Assembly: GCA_965230495.1 (NCBI GenBank)
Contig: OZ246004.1
Coordinates: 3,038,001 to 3,102,000, forward strand
Direction: 5' to 3'
DNA length: 64,000 bases
From: JACJYM01 sp965230495
GTDB lineage: Bacteria > Bacteroidota > Bacteroidia > Chitinophagales > Saprospiraceae
A model generated the notes under the pieces. That model saw only the letters and a program-made list of their open reading frames with translations. It did not search any database and had not been told where the DNA came from. A program made the translations under genes and the position numbers. Positions 42,674-50,774 of this stretch are shown here, piece by piece; within the stretch, counting starts at the first letter, position 1, and the number at the start of each line of letters is the position of its first letter.

Positions 42674-43240
42674 TTACATCCATTGTATCTTATCCGAAAA
42701 ATCACCTTTTTGACTATTTGGCCAAGGTATCTTGGGATAACCCATATAAAAGAGCCCCAAACATTTTTCATTAGCTTCTAGATCTAAAAAGTTTGATAGA
42801 GATAAAGCTTCTTTAGGGCTACTCCAATAAGCCCCAATGCCCAAAGAAGCACAGGACAACCACATATTCTGAACACTGCAAGCAACAGCAGCTATTTCTT
42901 CCCATTCAGGTACTTTATTACTTAGGTGAACACATATAGCTATCACACAACCGGCCTTTGAAGGATTTTTAAGCAACTTGTTGTATTTAACTTCTGAAAA
43001 AGAATCTTCATCTGTGAACTCTTTATGTTTATCTGCTAGGGCAAGTCCTAAATTGTGGAGACTGGAACCTTTGAAAATTTTATATCTCCATGGCTCAGTA
43101 TTTTTGTGATTAGGAGCCCAATTGGCGTTTTCAAGGATTTGTAAAATTGTGCTGTCCTCTAATGGTTCGCCAGAATAAGAATTGGGAAAAATGGCTCGTC
43201 TTTTCTGTATAATTTCACTTAGTATCTTCAAACTGTTCAA
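42674..43240 (-). CDS. Nitroreductase family protein
   Basis: A 188-aa FMN-dependent oxidoreductase of the YdjA-like nitroreductase group. Conserved parts are the N-terminal IIQKRRAIFPNSYSGEPLED with its FMN-phosphate-binding arginines, NANWAPNHKNTEPWRY, CSVQNMWLSCASLGIGAYW (the YdjA-type segment), and the closing LFYMGYPKI. Such enzymes reduce quinones, nitro-compounds or related substrates with NAD(P)H. Same strand as the MFS gene 34 bp downstream. Divergent from a phosphoesterase lipoprotein gene. Confidence 0.92.
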   Translation of the reverse strand: MNSLKILSEIIQKRRAIFPNSYSGEPLEDSTILQILENANWAPNHKNTEPWRYKIFKGSSLHNLGLALADKHKEFTDEDSFSEVKYNKLLKNPSKAGCVIAICVHLSNKVPEWEEIAAVACSVQNMWLSCASLGIGAYWSSPKEALSLSNFLDLEANEKCLGLFYMGYPKIPWPNSQKGDFSDKIQWM

Positions 43241-43312
43241 CTTATCTTAATTTATGATTTAAATATAGTAAAAGGAATAAGAGTAACTTTATGTTGCAAA
43301 TTACAAAAATAC

Positions 43313-44224
43313 ATGATCGTAAGAGGGACACTAATACTCCTAATGACATTGATGACTTCATCATGCGAATCGACATTAGAAAAAGAAAAGGAAGGAACAG
43401 TAGATAATTATCTTATTACTGGCCATACATATTCTTGGATGAGGAGATTCAAGGTGGATGAAAGAATAGAAAAGGCTGCTAAACATGGATACTTCGAAGG
43501 ATTTTTTCTTGGAGGTGATATTTTATCAGAAACCCTATTGAATGAAAAGAATATAAATTATGTTTCGGAGACTTTTAATATAACTAGTCGCAAAACACAC
43601 ATTGCCATGGGAAATCATGATGCAAGAAATGGAAATATTCAATATTTTAATAAAAAACGAAACAGAGAAAACACCTACTATGTAGATCACCACAAAGGAC
43701 TAACAGTTTTGGTTTTAGATACGACCTTAGAACCGCTGGATTGTCATAATTTGAATCGTCAATATAAAATGTTAGAAGAAGTTTGTGATACCGTTAGCCC
43801 AAAGTCAAATCTTATATTACTAATGCATGACGCGATATGGGAGAATATACCGGGACTACCACACCCAAAAAAATATGCGAATGGAACACAAACACACTGG
43901 AATACTAATTGTAATTCTTCAACCAATTATTTTCATAATACTATTTATAAGGAATTAATAAAAGTAAAGGAAAAAGGAACCCGGGTATTATGTATAATGG
44001 GTGATACCGGATGGAACAAGGGAGGACATTTCTATTCTAAAGACAGTATTGAATTTATAGCTTCTGGAATTAATAATACTTACTACATGAAAAACAAACC
44101 AGAAAGGCTATCTAAGATAAAGAAGGATAGGGTATATATTTTGAACCATACCATTAAAGACAATACATTTTCTATAGAAGAAGTTATATTAAATGATCTG
44201 GAAACTAAGCTTAAAGGGAGTTGA
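43313..44224 (+). CDS. Calcineurin-like metallophosphoesterase, predicted lipoprotein
   Basis: A 303-aa exported enzyme. The N-terminus is a lipoprotein signal (LLMTLMTSSC, lipidated Cys18). The two-metal phosphoesterase motifs are all there: GHTYSW in place of the usual DxH line, GGDILSE (GD), AMGNHDA (GNHD), LLMHDAIW (H) and the later GDTGWNKGGH. The missing canonical DxH at the start is an oddity: the first metal ligand may be supplied by GHT or lost. Substrate unknown. Its last 14 bp overlap the convergent gene ending at 44211. Confidence 0.8.
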   Translation: MIVRGTLILLMTLMTSSCESTLEKEKEGTVDNYLITGHTYSWMRRFKVDERIEKAAKHGYFEGFFLGGDILSETLLNEKNINYVSETFNITSRKTHIAMGNHDARNGNIQYFNKKRNRENTYYVDHHKGLTVLVLDTTLEPLDCHNLNRQYKMLEEVCDTVSPKSNLILLMHDAIWENIPGLPHPKKYANGTQTHWNTNCNSSTNYFHNTIYKELIKVKEKGTRVLCIMGDTGWNKGGHFYSKDSIEFIASGINNTYYMKNKPERLSKIKKDRVYILNHTIKDNTFSIEEVILNDLETKLKGS

Positions 44225-45395
44225 TATCAAAAGAAACAATGAACGATTGTAGGACTTTTTGTTTCTCTAGAATCTTTCCAGAAACATATACATCAGAACC
44301 ATTTATTAGTACTTTATTAGCTTTTAAATTATGTTCTGATTGGATGAGTAGATTTTCTAACAAGTTACCATCATAGTCGAGTTTAGAGAGAATGATATTA
44401 CCTGAAGAAGTTGATAGTAAATAAATATTACTTTCTGAAATCCACATGTCTTCAGCATAATCCCAATCAGGACTTCCATATTCACAATTCCAAAAGATAT
44501 CTCCGTTTTGATCCAGATACAACAATGAAGGATCGAAACCAGAAGAGAAATTATTTTGAATGGTACTTAGTAAAAGAAATCCATTTTTAAAAGGAAGAAT
44601 TTTTTGTCCAAATTCATGAGCACCAAAAGAGAATTCTTTTTCGAAGATGATATTAAGGTCTTTGTCGATTCGAAGAAGATAAATATCGGCGTCTTTTTTT
44701 ATAAAACTACTACCAGAAATATTGTGATAACCCCCTTTGGTACCAACGATGAGAAAATCTTTATTCGGGCATTTTACTACATCAAGAAGAAAATCCTTTG
44801 AATCACCGCCAAAATATTTCTTTTTTAATTTTTGACCTTTACTGTTCATTAAAACAACTAATCCATTGGGTTTTTCTTTGGTAAACCCTACACCTAGAAT
44901 ATTTCCGTTGCTTAGTTCCACAGCATTAAATAATTCTTGAGAATTACTACCATATGTCGTTTTCAAGGTTTTTTTCCAAGAGTTATCATTTAGACTTTTG
45001 GAGAAAGCAACAAAGGAATCCTCATCAAGTCTATCTTTATTGACAGCTCCACCAATAAAATATCCAAGGTTATCAGAATAGTTAATGAAATGAGCTTTGT
45101 CTAAATATTTTCGTGGCGAAACAAATACATTTTCGATTTTCTGTTTTTCTGTGTTAATAGTGCCTATCCAAATATCCTGATTGTATTTTTCGGACCATAT
45201 AGATCCAGCACAGGAAATCGTATTTGATTGGATAAGGCAATCATTTATTTCCACATTTTTATCCGTCCAAAAAATCGAGTGCTTAATGGGTTTGTCATTT
45301 ACACTTAGTTGAAAAGAAGAATTTCCCTGAGCCATTACATCACTAAACCATGGGAAGAACAGGGAAACAGAAAAAATATATAAAATAGGATTCAT
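44211..45395 (-). CDS. Exported beta-propeller-like protein of unknown function
   Basis: A 394-aa protein. I start at the ATG at 45393-45395, which begins a signal peptide (MNPILYIFSVSLFFPWFSDVMAQ); the frame is open 60 bp further upstream. The mature part has repeated strand units ending in similar turns (GSIWSEKYNQDIWIGTI, GNILGVGFTKEKPNG, KDFLIVGTKGGYHNI, NGFLLLSTIQNNF, SNIYLLSTSSGNIILSKLDYDG), which looks like a beta-propeller. No catalytic motif or sorting domain. Function unknown. Divergent from the transglycosylase gene. Confidence 0.7.
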   Translation of the reverse strand: MNPILYIFSVSLFFPWFSDVMAQGNSSFQLSVNDKPIKHSIFWTDKNVEINDCLIQSNTISCAGSIWSEKYNQDIWIGTINTEKQKIENVFVSPRKYLDKAHFINYSDNLGYFIGGAVNKDRLDEDSFVAFSKSLNDNSWKKTLKTTYGSNSQELFNAVELSNGNILGVGFTKEKPNGLVVLMNSKGQKLKKKYFGGDSKDFLLDVVKCPNKDFLIVGTKGGYHNISGSSFIKKDADIYLLRIDKDLNIIFEKEFSFGAHEFGQKILPFKNGFLLLSTIQNNFSSGFDPSLLYLDQNGDIFWNCEYGSPDWDYAEDMWISESNIYLLSTSSGNIILSKLDYDGNLLENLLIQSEHNLKANKVLINGSDVYVSGKILEKQKVLQSFIVSFDINSL

Positions 45396-45436
45396 AACAT
45401 AAAGGTAGTTAACAAATGTTATTGAATCTTTAATTA

Positions 45437-45444
45437 TATATTTG
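45437..45444 (+). promoter_or_regulatory. Candidate -7 promoter element for the transglycosylase gene
   Basis: TATATTTG matches TAnnTTTG and lies 59 bp before the ATG at 45504, in the gap between two divergent genes. No matching -33 element at standard spacing, so it is a partial promoter call. Confidence 0.35.
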
Positions 45445-45503
45445 TCTTCTGGCAATTGTATATAATCTGTGGTTTATCACGTTTAAAAACAAATAATACT
45501 CAA

Positions 45504-46403
45504 ATGAAGAACACTATTTTCTCTTTTCTGACTGTAGCTGCAGGTTTGATCTTTAGTCTTTTGATTTTTGTGTCGTATGTGGATAAGGATATTGACAAAA
45601 AGGATTACAACCTTCCTCAATTAGTAAAATCAGTATCTCTTGATAAGACTTTCAATTTTGCTGGAGAGGAAATTCCTTTAAATCAAGATACACGGGAGCG
45701 ACTAGATAGGGAAATGTTGGTTAATTCATATTGGCAGTCATCGACATTATTAAATATTAAAAGAGCGAAAAAATTTTTCCCGGTAATAGAAAAAATTCTT
45801 CAAGAAGAGAAAGTACCCAATGATTTTAAATATCTGGCGGTAGCAGAGAGCGGATTAAGAAATCTAAGAAGTAGTGCAGGAGCTAAAGGTTATTGGCAGT
45901 TTATGAAAGCGGCAGCAAAGGATTTTGGACTGGAAGTGAACAGAGAAGTAGATGAAAGATATCATTTAGAAAAATCCACGAGAGCTGCGTGTAAGTATAT
46001 TAAACAGTTAAAAGAAAGATTTGGCAGTTGGGTCAATGCAGCGGCAGCTTATAATATGGGACCCACTAATTTTAGTAAACAGTTAAAGGCACAAAAAGAA
46101 AAAAGTTATTTTGATTTAAATCTTGGAGAAGAAACGTCGCGATATGTTTTTCGATTAGTGGCGATGAAAGAGATACTTAATAGCCCTGAGTCTTTCGGGT
46201 TTTATGTAGATGTCGATCAGGAATATGAACCATTAGGCAATACCTATAATGTTTTGGTTGAAGAAACAATTCCTGACATGGGTGAATTTGCTCATCAGAA
46301 AGGAACGACATATAGAATGCTTAAGTACCACAATCCTTGGTTAATAGATAGTAAGTTGACAGTCAAAAAAAATAAGTATTTTATCAAAATTCCTAGAAAA
46401 TAA
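45504..46403 (+). CDS. Lytic transglycosylase (MltD-like)
   Basis: A 299-aa peptidoglycan lyase that cleaves between MurNAc and GlcNAc to leave anhydro-muropeptides. I start at the ATG at 45504 (MKNTIFSFLTVAAGLIFSLL), a membrane anchor or signal. Catalytic Glu115 is in LAVAESGLRN, followed by SAGAKGYWQFM and NAAAAYNMG, the family-1 SLT motifs. The C-terminal 50 residues (KGTTYRMLKYHNPWLIDSKL) look like a degenerate LysM-type wall-binding end. It should work in the periplasm, in the same process as the NagZ fusion at 33196. Confidence 0.92.
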   Translation: MKNTIFSFLTVAAGLIFSLLIFVSYVDKDIDKKDYNLPQLVKSVSLDKTFNFAGEEIPLNQDTRERLDREMLVNSYWQSSTLLNIKRAKKFFPVIEKILQEEKVPNDFKYLAVAESGLRNLRSSAGAKGYWQFMKAAAKDFGLEVNREVDERYHLEKSTRAACKYIKQLKERFGSWVNAAAAYNMGPTNFSKQLKAQKEKSYFDLNLGEETSRYVFRLVAMKEILNSPESFGFYVDVDQEYEPLGNTYNVLVEETIPDMGEFAHQKGTTYRMLKYHNPWLIDSKLTVKKNKYFIKIPRK

Positions 46404-46406
46404 AAG

Positions 46407-46438
46407 AAGGCCACGTTGGTTCTATCATCGCGGCCTTT
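46407..46438. terminator. Imperfect hairpin between transglycosylase gene and recA
   Basis: Arms AAGGCC (46407-46412) and GGCCTT (46432-46437) pair, with further C-G pairs past one mismatch. It lies just after the transglycosylase stop and before the end of recA, so it could serve both. The T-run is short. Confidence 0.5.
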
Positions 46439-46470
46439 CCTCAAGTTTTGGTCTAAAAATTGAAAAATTC

Positions 46471-47505
46471 TTAGTTCGTTACAGCTTCTTCAGCTGCATT
46501 AGTTCTTGTATTATAAATGGCTTTCAATTTATTTTCCAGTTCATCTGCTACTTCAGGATTGTCCGCTAAAAACTGTTTGGCAGCATCTCTACCTTGAGCG
46601 ATTTTGGTATTGTCATAGCTGTACCAACTACCACTCTTTTGGATCATATCATTCTCGACTGCCAGATCAAGAATTTCACCATTTTTAGAAATACCCTCTC
46701 CGTACATGATGTCAAACATGGCAATTCTGAATGGAGGAGCTAATTTGTTCTTTACTACTTTTACTTTTACCAGGTTACCCACTACGTTACCTTCTTTGTC
46801 CTTAAGAGCAGCACCTGATCTTCGGATGTCTAAGCGTATAGAAGCATAGAACTTCAAGGCATTACCACCAGTAGTTGTTTCCGGATTACCGAACATAACA
46901 CCGATCTTTTCTCTTAGCTGATTAATAAAGATACAACAGCACCCTGTTCTTCCTATGGTAGCAGTTAATTTTCTCAATGCCTGAGACATTAGTCGAGCTT
47001 GCAGACCCATCTTACTATCTCCCATTTCACCTTCGATTTCACTTCTTGGCACCAAGGCAGCTACAGAATCTATTACTAAAATATCAATGGCACCAGAACG
47101 GATAAGATTTTCAGCTATTTCCAGAGCTTGTTCTCCATTATCGGGTTGAGATATGAGCAAATTATCCGTATCAACTCCAAGAGCTTCTGCATAGGTCTTA
47201 TCAAAAGCATGTTCTGCATCAATGAAGGCTGCAATGCCTCCCTTTTTCTGGGAAGAAGCAATGGCATGAATAGCCAGTGTTGTTTTACCAGAAGATTCCG
47301 GCCCATAGATTTCTACCACTCTACCTTTTGGAAACCCACCAATGCCCAATGCTATATCTAAGCCTAGAGAACCCGTAGATATGGCTTCCACATCGGCTAT
47401 TTGTTTATCTCCCATTTTCATAATGGTTCCTTTACCATACTGCTTATCCAGCTTGTCCATTACGAGGCTGAGAGCTTTTAGTTTTTGATCTTTTTCTTTA
47501 GACAT
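46471..47505 (-). CDS. recA: Recombinase RecA
   Basis: A 344-aa ATP-dependent strand-exchange protein for homologous recombination and SOS co-protease function. I start at 47503-47505 (MSKEKDQKLKALSLVMDKLD), as the family requires; an open frame runs 210 bp further but encodes non-RecA sequence. Walker A GPESSGKT is at 68-75. Other landmarks are AIDILVIDSVAALVPRSEIEGE, the LRKLTATIGRTGCCCIFINQLREK block and GGNALKFYASIRLDIRRSG in outline. A TATATTTG box on the minus strand (47528-47535) lies 23 bp upstream. If the S24 domain of the protein at 1326 works like LexA, RecA would be its trigger. Confidence 0.97.
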   Translation of the reverse strand: MSKEKDQKLKALSLVMDKLDKQYGKGTIMKMGDKQIADVEAISTGSLGLDIALGIGGFPKGRVVEIYGPESSGKTTLAIHAIASSQKKGGIAAFIDAEHAFDKTYAEALGVDTDNLLISQPDNGEQALEIAENLIRSGAIDILVIDSVAALVPRSEIEGEMGDSKMGLQARLMSQALRKLTATIGRTGCCCIFINQLREKIGVMFGNPETTTGGNALKFYASIRLDIRRSGAALKDKEGNVVGNLVKVKVVKNKLAPPFRIAMFDIMYGEGISKNGEILDLAVENDMIQKSGSWYSYDNTKIAQGRDAAKQFLADNPEVADELENKLKAIYNTRTNAAEEAVTN

Positions 47506-47527
47506 AATGTGTTTTATATTAAGAAAA

Positions 47528-47535
47528 CAAATATA
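47528..47535 (-). promoter_or_regulatory. Candidate recA -7 promoter element
   Basis: TATATTTG on the minus strand, a full match to TAnnTTTG, 23 bp before the recA ATG. This supports the downstream start chosen for recA, because the longer frame would start above the promoter. No clear -33 element. Confidence 0.45.
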
Positions 47536-47847
47536 AGTTTTTTTTAGATATGAATGGTTCAGAGAACACAACAAGCCAAACAAATATTGTATAAGCTTGT
47601 TCATTGATAAAACAGGAAAAAGCCGATTTTGGGACAGCGGGTTTGCATCTTTGCACATTATAAAAAGAACGAATATTTTATTTGTAGATATCTTTTTACC
47701 AAAAGGAAAAAACATCCATTAAATCCCAACACGCACGATAGTAAGTCGCTTTTCACCCTAAATTACATACTATTTACATTAATTTACACTGGTTAAAACT
47801 TATAATTTTCGGCTCATTATATTTTTGGTATCATAAAAAAATAGATT

Positions 47848-48726
47848 ATGAATGACAAAAACATTTTCTTGCTGATCGTATTATGTTTGATATCTCTATC
47901 TTCTTGTGCACAGGATTGTGCATCAGAAAAGAAAGAACCCATAAAAGTAGAACCACATAAATATGGAGGATGGTATTGCCCTGATAATTTGAATGGGTTT
48001 CCTGCTGTTGATATCGCTCAATGGAAAAAGGTGCCTGTGGTTAATGGGCGAATGGCAACAAGAGAGGAGACACAAAACGGAACTTCCTTGATTTTTGTAG
48101 ATTCAGAAAAATATCCGAATGCTAAGCCGTTGGATATGATCATGCCCAAGTTGGCGAATTTTTATAATAGAAATACAGGAAGGGAAGAACTGATCATAGT
48201 CATACAAGCTATTAATATACAAAACGACTCTATCGTTGGCTTTAGATATGTAAACGGAGGCAATGGAAGTGCGTGGTTACATGAAGTGCAATTTCTTGCC
48301 GATGAAGAAATTGACAAACTACATAAAACAAAGTTCGTATCACATGATATAGAAATTGAAGCCACCCAAGATGAGGTATGGGAAGTGATGACTAATATAG
48401 AAAACGCTGCTACTTTTCAAAAGATTTTTAAGGGTAACAAAAAAATAGAAAATGACTGGAGAAAGAAAACCAATATTAATTATTTTTATCCAAAAGCAGC
48501 TATTCCCACCTCAGCGTATGCAGGTAAATTATACGGGTGCTTTTATGTTCAAAATGATTTTAATTTTCTTAAATACACGGAGAAGTTCCTTCTTTTAGAA
48601 GATAATGACACAAAACGCACTACAATGAAAATTTCTTGTGGTCCTTATGAAGGAGATTACGAAAGGCAAAAAGAAATTTTGTATCACTGGGCTCAAAAAG
48701 TAAAAGAAATGAGTGAAAAGAAGTAA
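47848..48726 (+). CDS. Lipoprotein with an SRPBCC-like C-terminal part
   Basis: A 292-aa predicted lipoprotein (MNDKNIFLLIVLCLISLSSC, lipobox LSSC). Residues about 35-155 are a domain of unknown family with conserved-looking blocks (KYGGWYCPDNLNGFPAVDI, PNAKPLDMIMPKLANFYN). Residues about 160-285 begin like an SRPBCC domain (SHDIEIEATQDEVWEVMTNI) and end in a long helix (RQKEILYHWAQKVKEMSEKK). Possible ligand-binding role in the periplasm. Followed by a strong terminator. Confidence 0.75.
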   Translation: MNDKNIFLLIVLCLISLSSCAQDCASEKKEPIKVEPHKYGGWYCPDNLNGFPAVDIAQWKKVPVVNGRMATREETQNGTSLIFVDSEKYPNAKPLDMIMPKLANFYNRNTGREELIIVIQAINIQNDSIVGFRYVNGGNGSAWLHEVQFLADEEIDKLHKTKFVSHDIEIEATQDEVWEVMTNIENAATFQKIFKGNKKIENDWRKKTNINYFYPKAAIPTSAYAGKLYGCFYVQNDFNFLKYTEKFLLLEDNDTKRTTMKISCGPYEGDYERQKEILYHWAQKVKEMSEKK

Positions 48727-48740
48727 TCACAGAAAAGGCA

Positions 48741-48777
48741 AAAATTTCGGGAATTCAAGTATTCTCGAAATTTTTTT
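48741..48777 (+). terminator. Rho-independent terminator
   Basis: A 14-bp stem (48741-48754 with 48761-48774, one G-U pair), a 6-nt loop and a run of seven Ts. It directly follows the lipoprotein gene ending at 48726. Confidence 0.85.
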
Positions 48778-48859
48778 GACCATTAAAAAGCATTATAGAA
48801 CACTAAAGGAAAGAAAATCAAGAGAGAAACAGTAAATTAGGATTTAATTTAACTGAAAC

Positions 48860-49543
48860 ATGAAAAATTTTTTATTAGCCTTTTGCCTGCTTTTTTTAGG
48901 AATAGGATGTAAACAACAAACTTCAAATGTGCAACCAAGAGCACAAAAGGAAGTAAATCTTGAGAAGATTAAAATAGTATTGGACAGTATCCACGAAGAG
49001 GACCAAAAATACAGAAAGGAAATAGAGGGTATTAGTGAAAAACATGGCTGGGAATCAGAGGAAATGAAAGCCCATTGGAACATAATAAATAAAGCAGACT
49101 CGAGCAATTTGGTAATTGTGGAGGAAATTCTTAACAAGCATGGTTGGTTAAGCAGAGAACAAGTAGGGAAAACAGCCAATTCGACACTTTTTCTAGTCAT
49201 TCAGCACTCTGATCAAGAAACACAAGAGAAATACTTACCGATGATGAGAAAAGCGGTAAAAGAAGGTCAAGCGAAAGCAAAAAGCTTAGCCCTACTCGAA
49301 GATCGTGTGAGTTTGGGAAAAGGAGAACTACAAATTTATGGAAGCCAAATAGGGACGGATCAAGAAACGGGAGAATATTATGTACTTCCCCTTATAAATC
49401 CAGATAGTGTAAACGAAAGAAGGGCATCAGTAGGACTTGGAACAATTGAAGATTATATATCACATTGGGATATGGAATGGGATCTTGAAAAATACAAAGA
49501 AGAACTTCCTAAACACATAGAAATACTTCAAGGAAAAAAATAA
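48860..49543 (+). CDS. DUF6624 lipoprotein
   Basis: A 227-aa predicted lipoprotein (MKNFLLAFCLLFLGIGC). The mature part matches DUF6624: DSIHEEDQKYRKEIE, LNKHGWLSREQVGKTANSTLFLVIQHSD, EKYLPMMRKAVKEGQAKAKSLALLEDRV, and KGELQIYGSQIG. No activity is known. It is 10 bp upstream of the Tat-signal epimerase gene on the same strand, so the two probably form an operon in the periplasm. Confidence 0.85.
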   Translation: MKNFLLAFCLLFLGIGCKQQTSNVQPRAQKEVNLEKIKIVLDSIHEEDQKYRKEIEGISEKHGWESEEMKAHWNIINKADSSNLVIVEEILNKHGWLSREQVGKTANSTLFLVIQHSDQETQEKYLPMMRKAVKEGQAKAKSLALLEDRVSLGKGELQIYGSQIGTDQETGEYYVLPLINPDSVNERRASVGLGTIEDYISHWDMEWDLEKYKEELPKHIEILQGKK

Positions 49544-49553
49544 AGAGCTTCTT

Positions 49554-50699
49554 ATGGGTTTAAAGAAATCAAGAAGACAATTCTTAGAAACAGGATTAAA
49601 AATAGGAATGACAGCTCCTTTTCTTAATTCCTCATTATTTGGATGTCTAGGGAGAAAACCAGCTGCCAGAAAGTTGAAAATATTGATCCTAGGAGGCACC
49701 AGTTTCTTAGGACCTCATCAAATTGCTTATGCCCTGGAAAGAGGACACCACTTAACAACGTTTACTAGAGGAAAGACACAACCGACTATACACGTTAATC
49801 TATTCAAGTATGTGGAACAATTGGTAGGAGATAGAGAAAACAATTTAAAAGCACTGGAGGGAAAATCTTGGGATGTAGTCATTGATAATTCGGGAAGGAA
49901 GGTAGAATGGACACAAAACACAGCAGACTTATTAAAAGATAGCTGTGATTTATATGTTTACACCTCATCAACAGGAGTGTATTATCCTTATATCACAGGT
50001 AAATATGAGACGGATGACCCAGTTCTATTGAGTTTACCCGAGGGAGTAGACGAAGAGCTAAAGTTTATTTATGATTATGGTATCATGAAAGCTAATTCGG
50101 AATTAGTATGCAGGAAGGCCTTTGGAAACAATCGTACAATTATTGTCAGACCCACATATATGATTGGTCCAGGAGACAAGTCCAATCGATTTATTCACTG
50201 GCCAATTAGATTAAGCAAGGGAGGAGAGATACTATTACCGGGGAAAGAAATGGACATGGTTCAATACATTGATGTTAGAGATGTAGCGGAGTGGATGATC
50301 CGGCTCGTAGAAGAAAGAAAAACGGGAACTTACAATGCTGCGGGACCTGAAGAAAAACAAAGTATACACGATTTTGCAATAGATGCAAGTAGAGCATTTG
50401 ATGTTAAGACGGACTTTGTAAAAGTGGATGATTACAATTTTTTGAAAGAAAATGATATCAGATATATTGTGCCATGGATTATGACCGAGGGCAACAATAG
50501 AGATACGGCAAAAATTAGTAATAGCAAAGCATTTGATAATGGACTTACATGTCGCTCATTGGTAAAATCCACAAGAGATACATATGATTGGTGGTATTCG
50601 GATGCCTTAAGTCAAGAGTATAGAGACAAATATGAAAAGGACACAAAAGGACTTTTGGTTAGAGAGAAAGAGGTTCTTAAAAATTGGAAAAGCCGTTAG
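49554..50699 (+). CDS. NAD-dependent epimerase/dehydratase-like protein with Tat signal
   Basis: A 381-aa protein of the SDR/epimerase family. It starts with a twin-arginine signal (SRRQFLETGL, then a hydrophobic stretch ending SLFGC). The mature part opens with the Rossmann motif KILILGGTSFLGPHQIAYAL and has a YxxxK-type pair in YDYGIMKANSELVCRKAF and the RPTYMIGPGD loop. Nucleotide-sugar epimerases are cytosolic, so export of this fold is unusual. Tat would carry a folded protein with cofactor bound. A Cys after the hydrophobic region might also be lipidated. Substrate unknown. Confidence 0.85.
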   Translation: MGLKKSRRQFLETGLKIGMTAPFLNSSLFGCLGRKPAARKLKILILGGTSFLGPHQIAYALERGHHLTTFTRGKTQPTIHVNLFKYVEQLVGDRENNLKALEGKSWDVVIDNSGRKVEWTQNTADLLKDSCDLYVYTSSTGVYYPYITGKYETDDPVLLSLPEGVDEELKFIYDYGIMKANSELVCRKAFGNNRTIIVRPTYMIGPGDKSNRFIHWPIRLSKGGEILLPGKEMDMVQYIDVRDVAEWMIRLVEERKTGTYNAAGPEEKQSIHDFAIDASRAFDVKTDFVKVDDYNFLKENDIRYIVPWIMTEGNNRDTAKISNSKAFDNGLTCRSLVKSTRDTYDWWYSDALSQEYRDKYEKDTKGLLVREKEVLKNWKSR

Positions 50700-50774
50700 G
50701 CGGAAAGAATATCTATTTAGGTTTAATACAGCGAATCTTATTTTATAAGGGTTATATCCATAAATAAGATAAGC

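Noticed and set aside
47506..47715. A 70-codon N-terminal extension of RecA
   Set aside because: The extension has no RecA similarity, lies above a TAnnTTTG box, and RecA proteins begin at MSKEK-like sequence.
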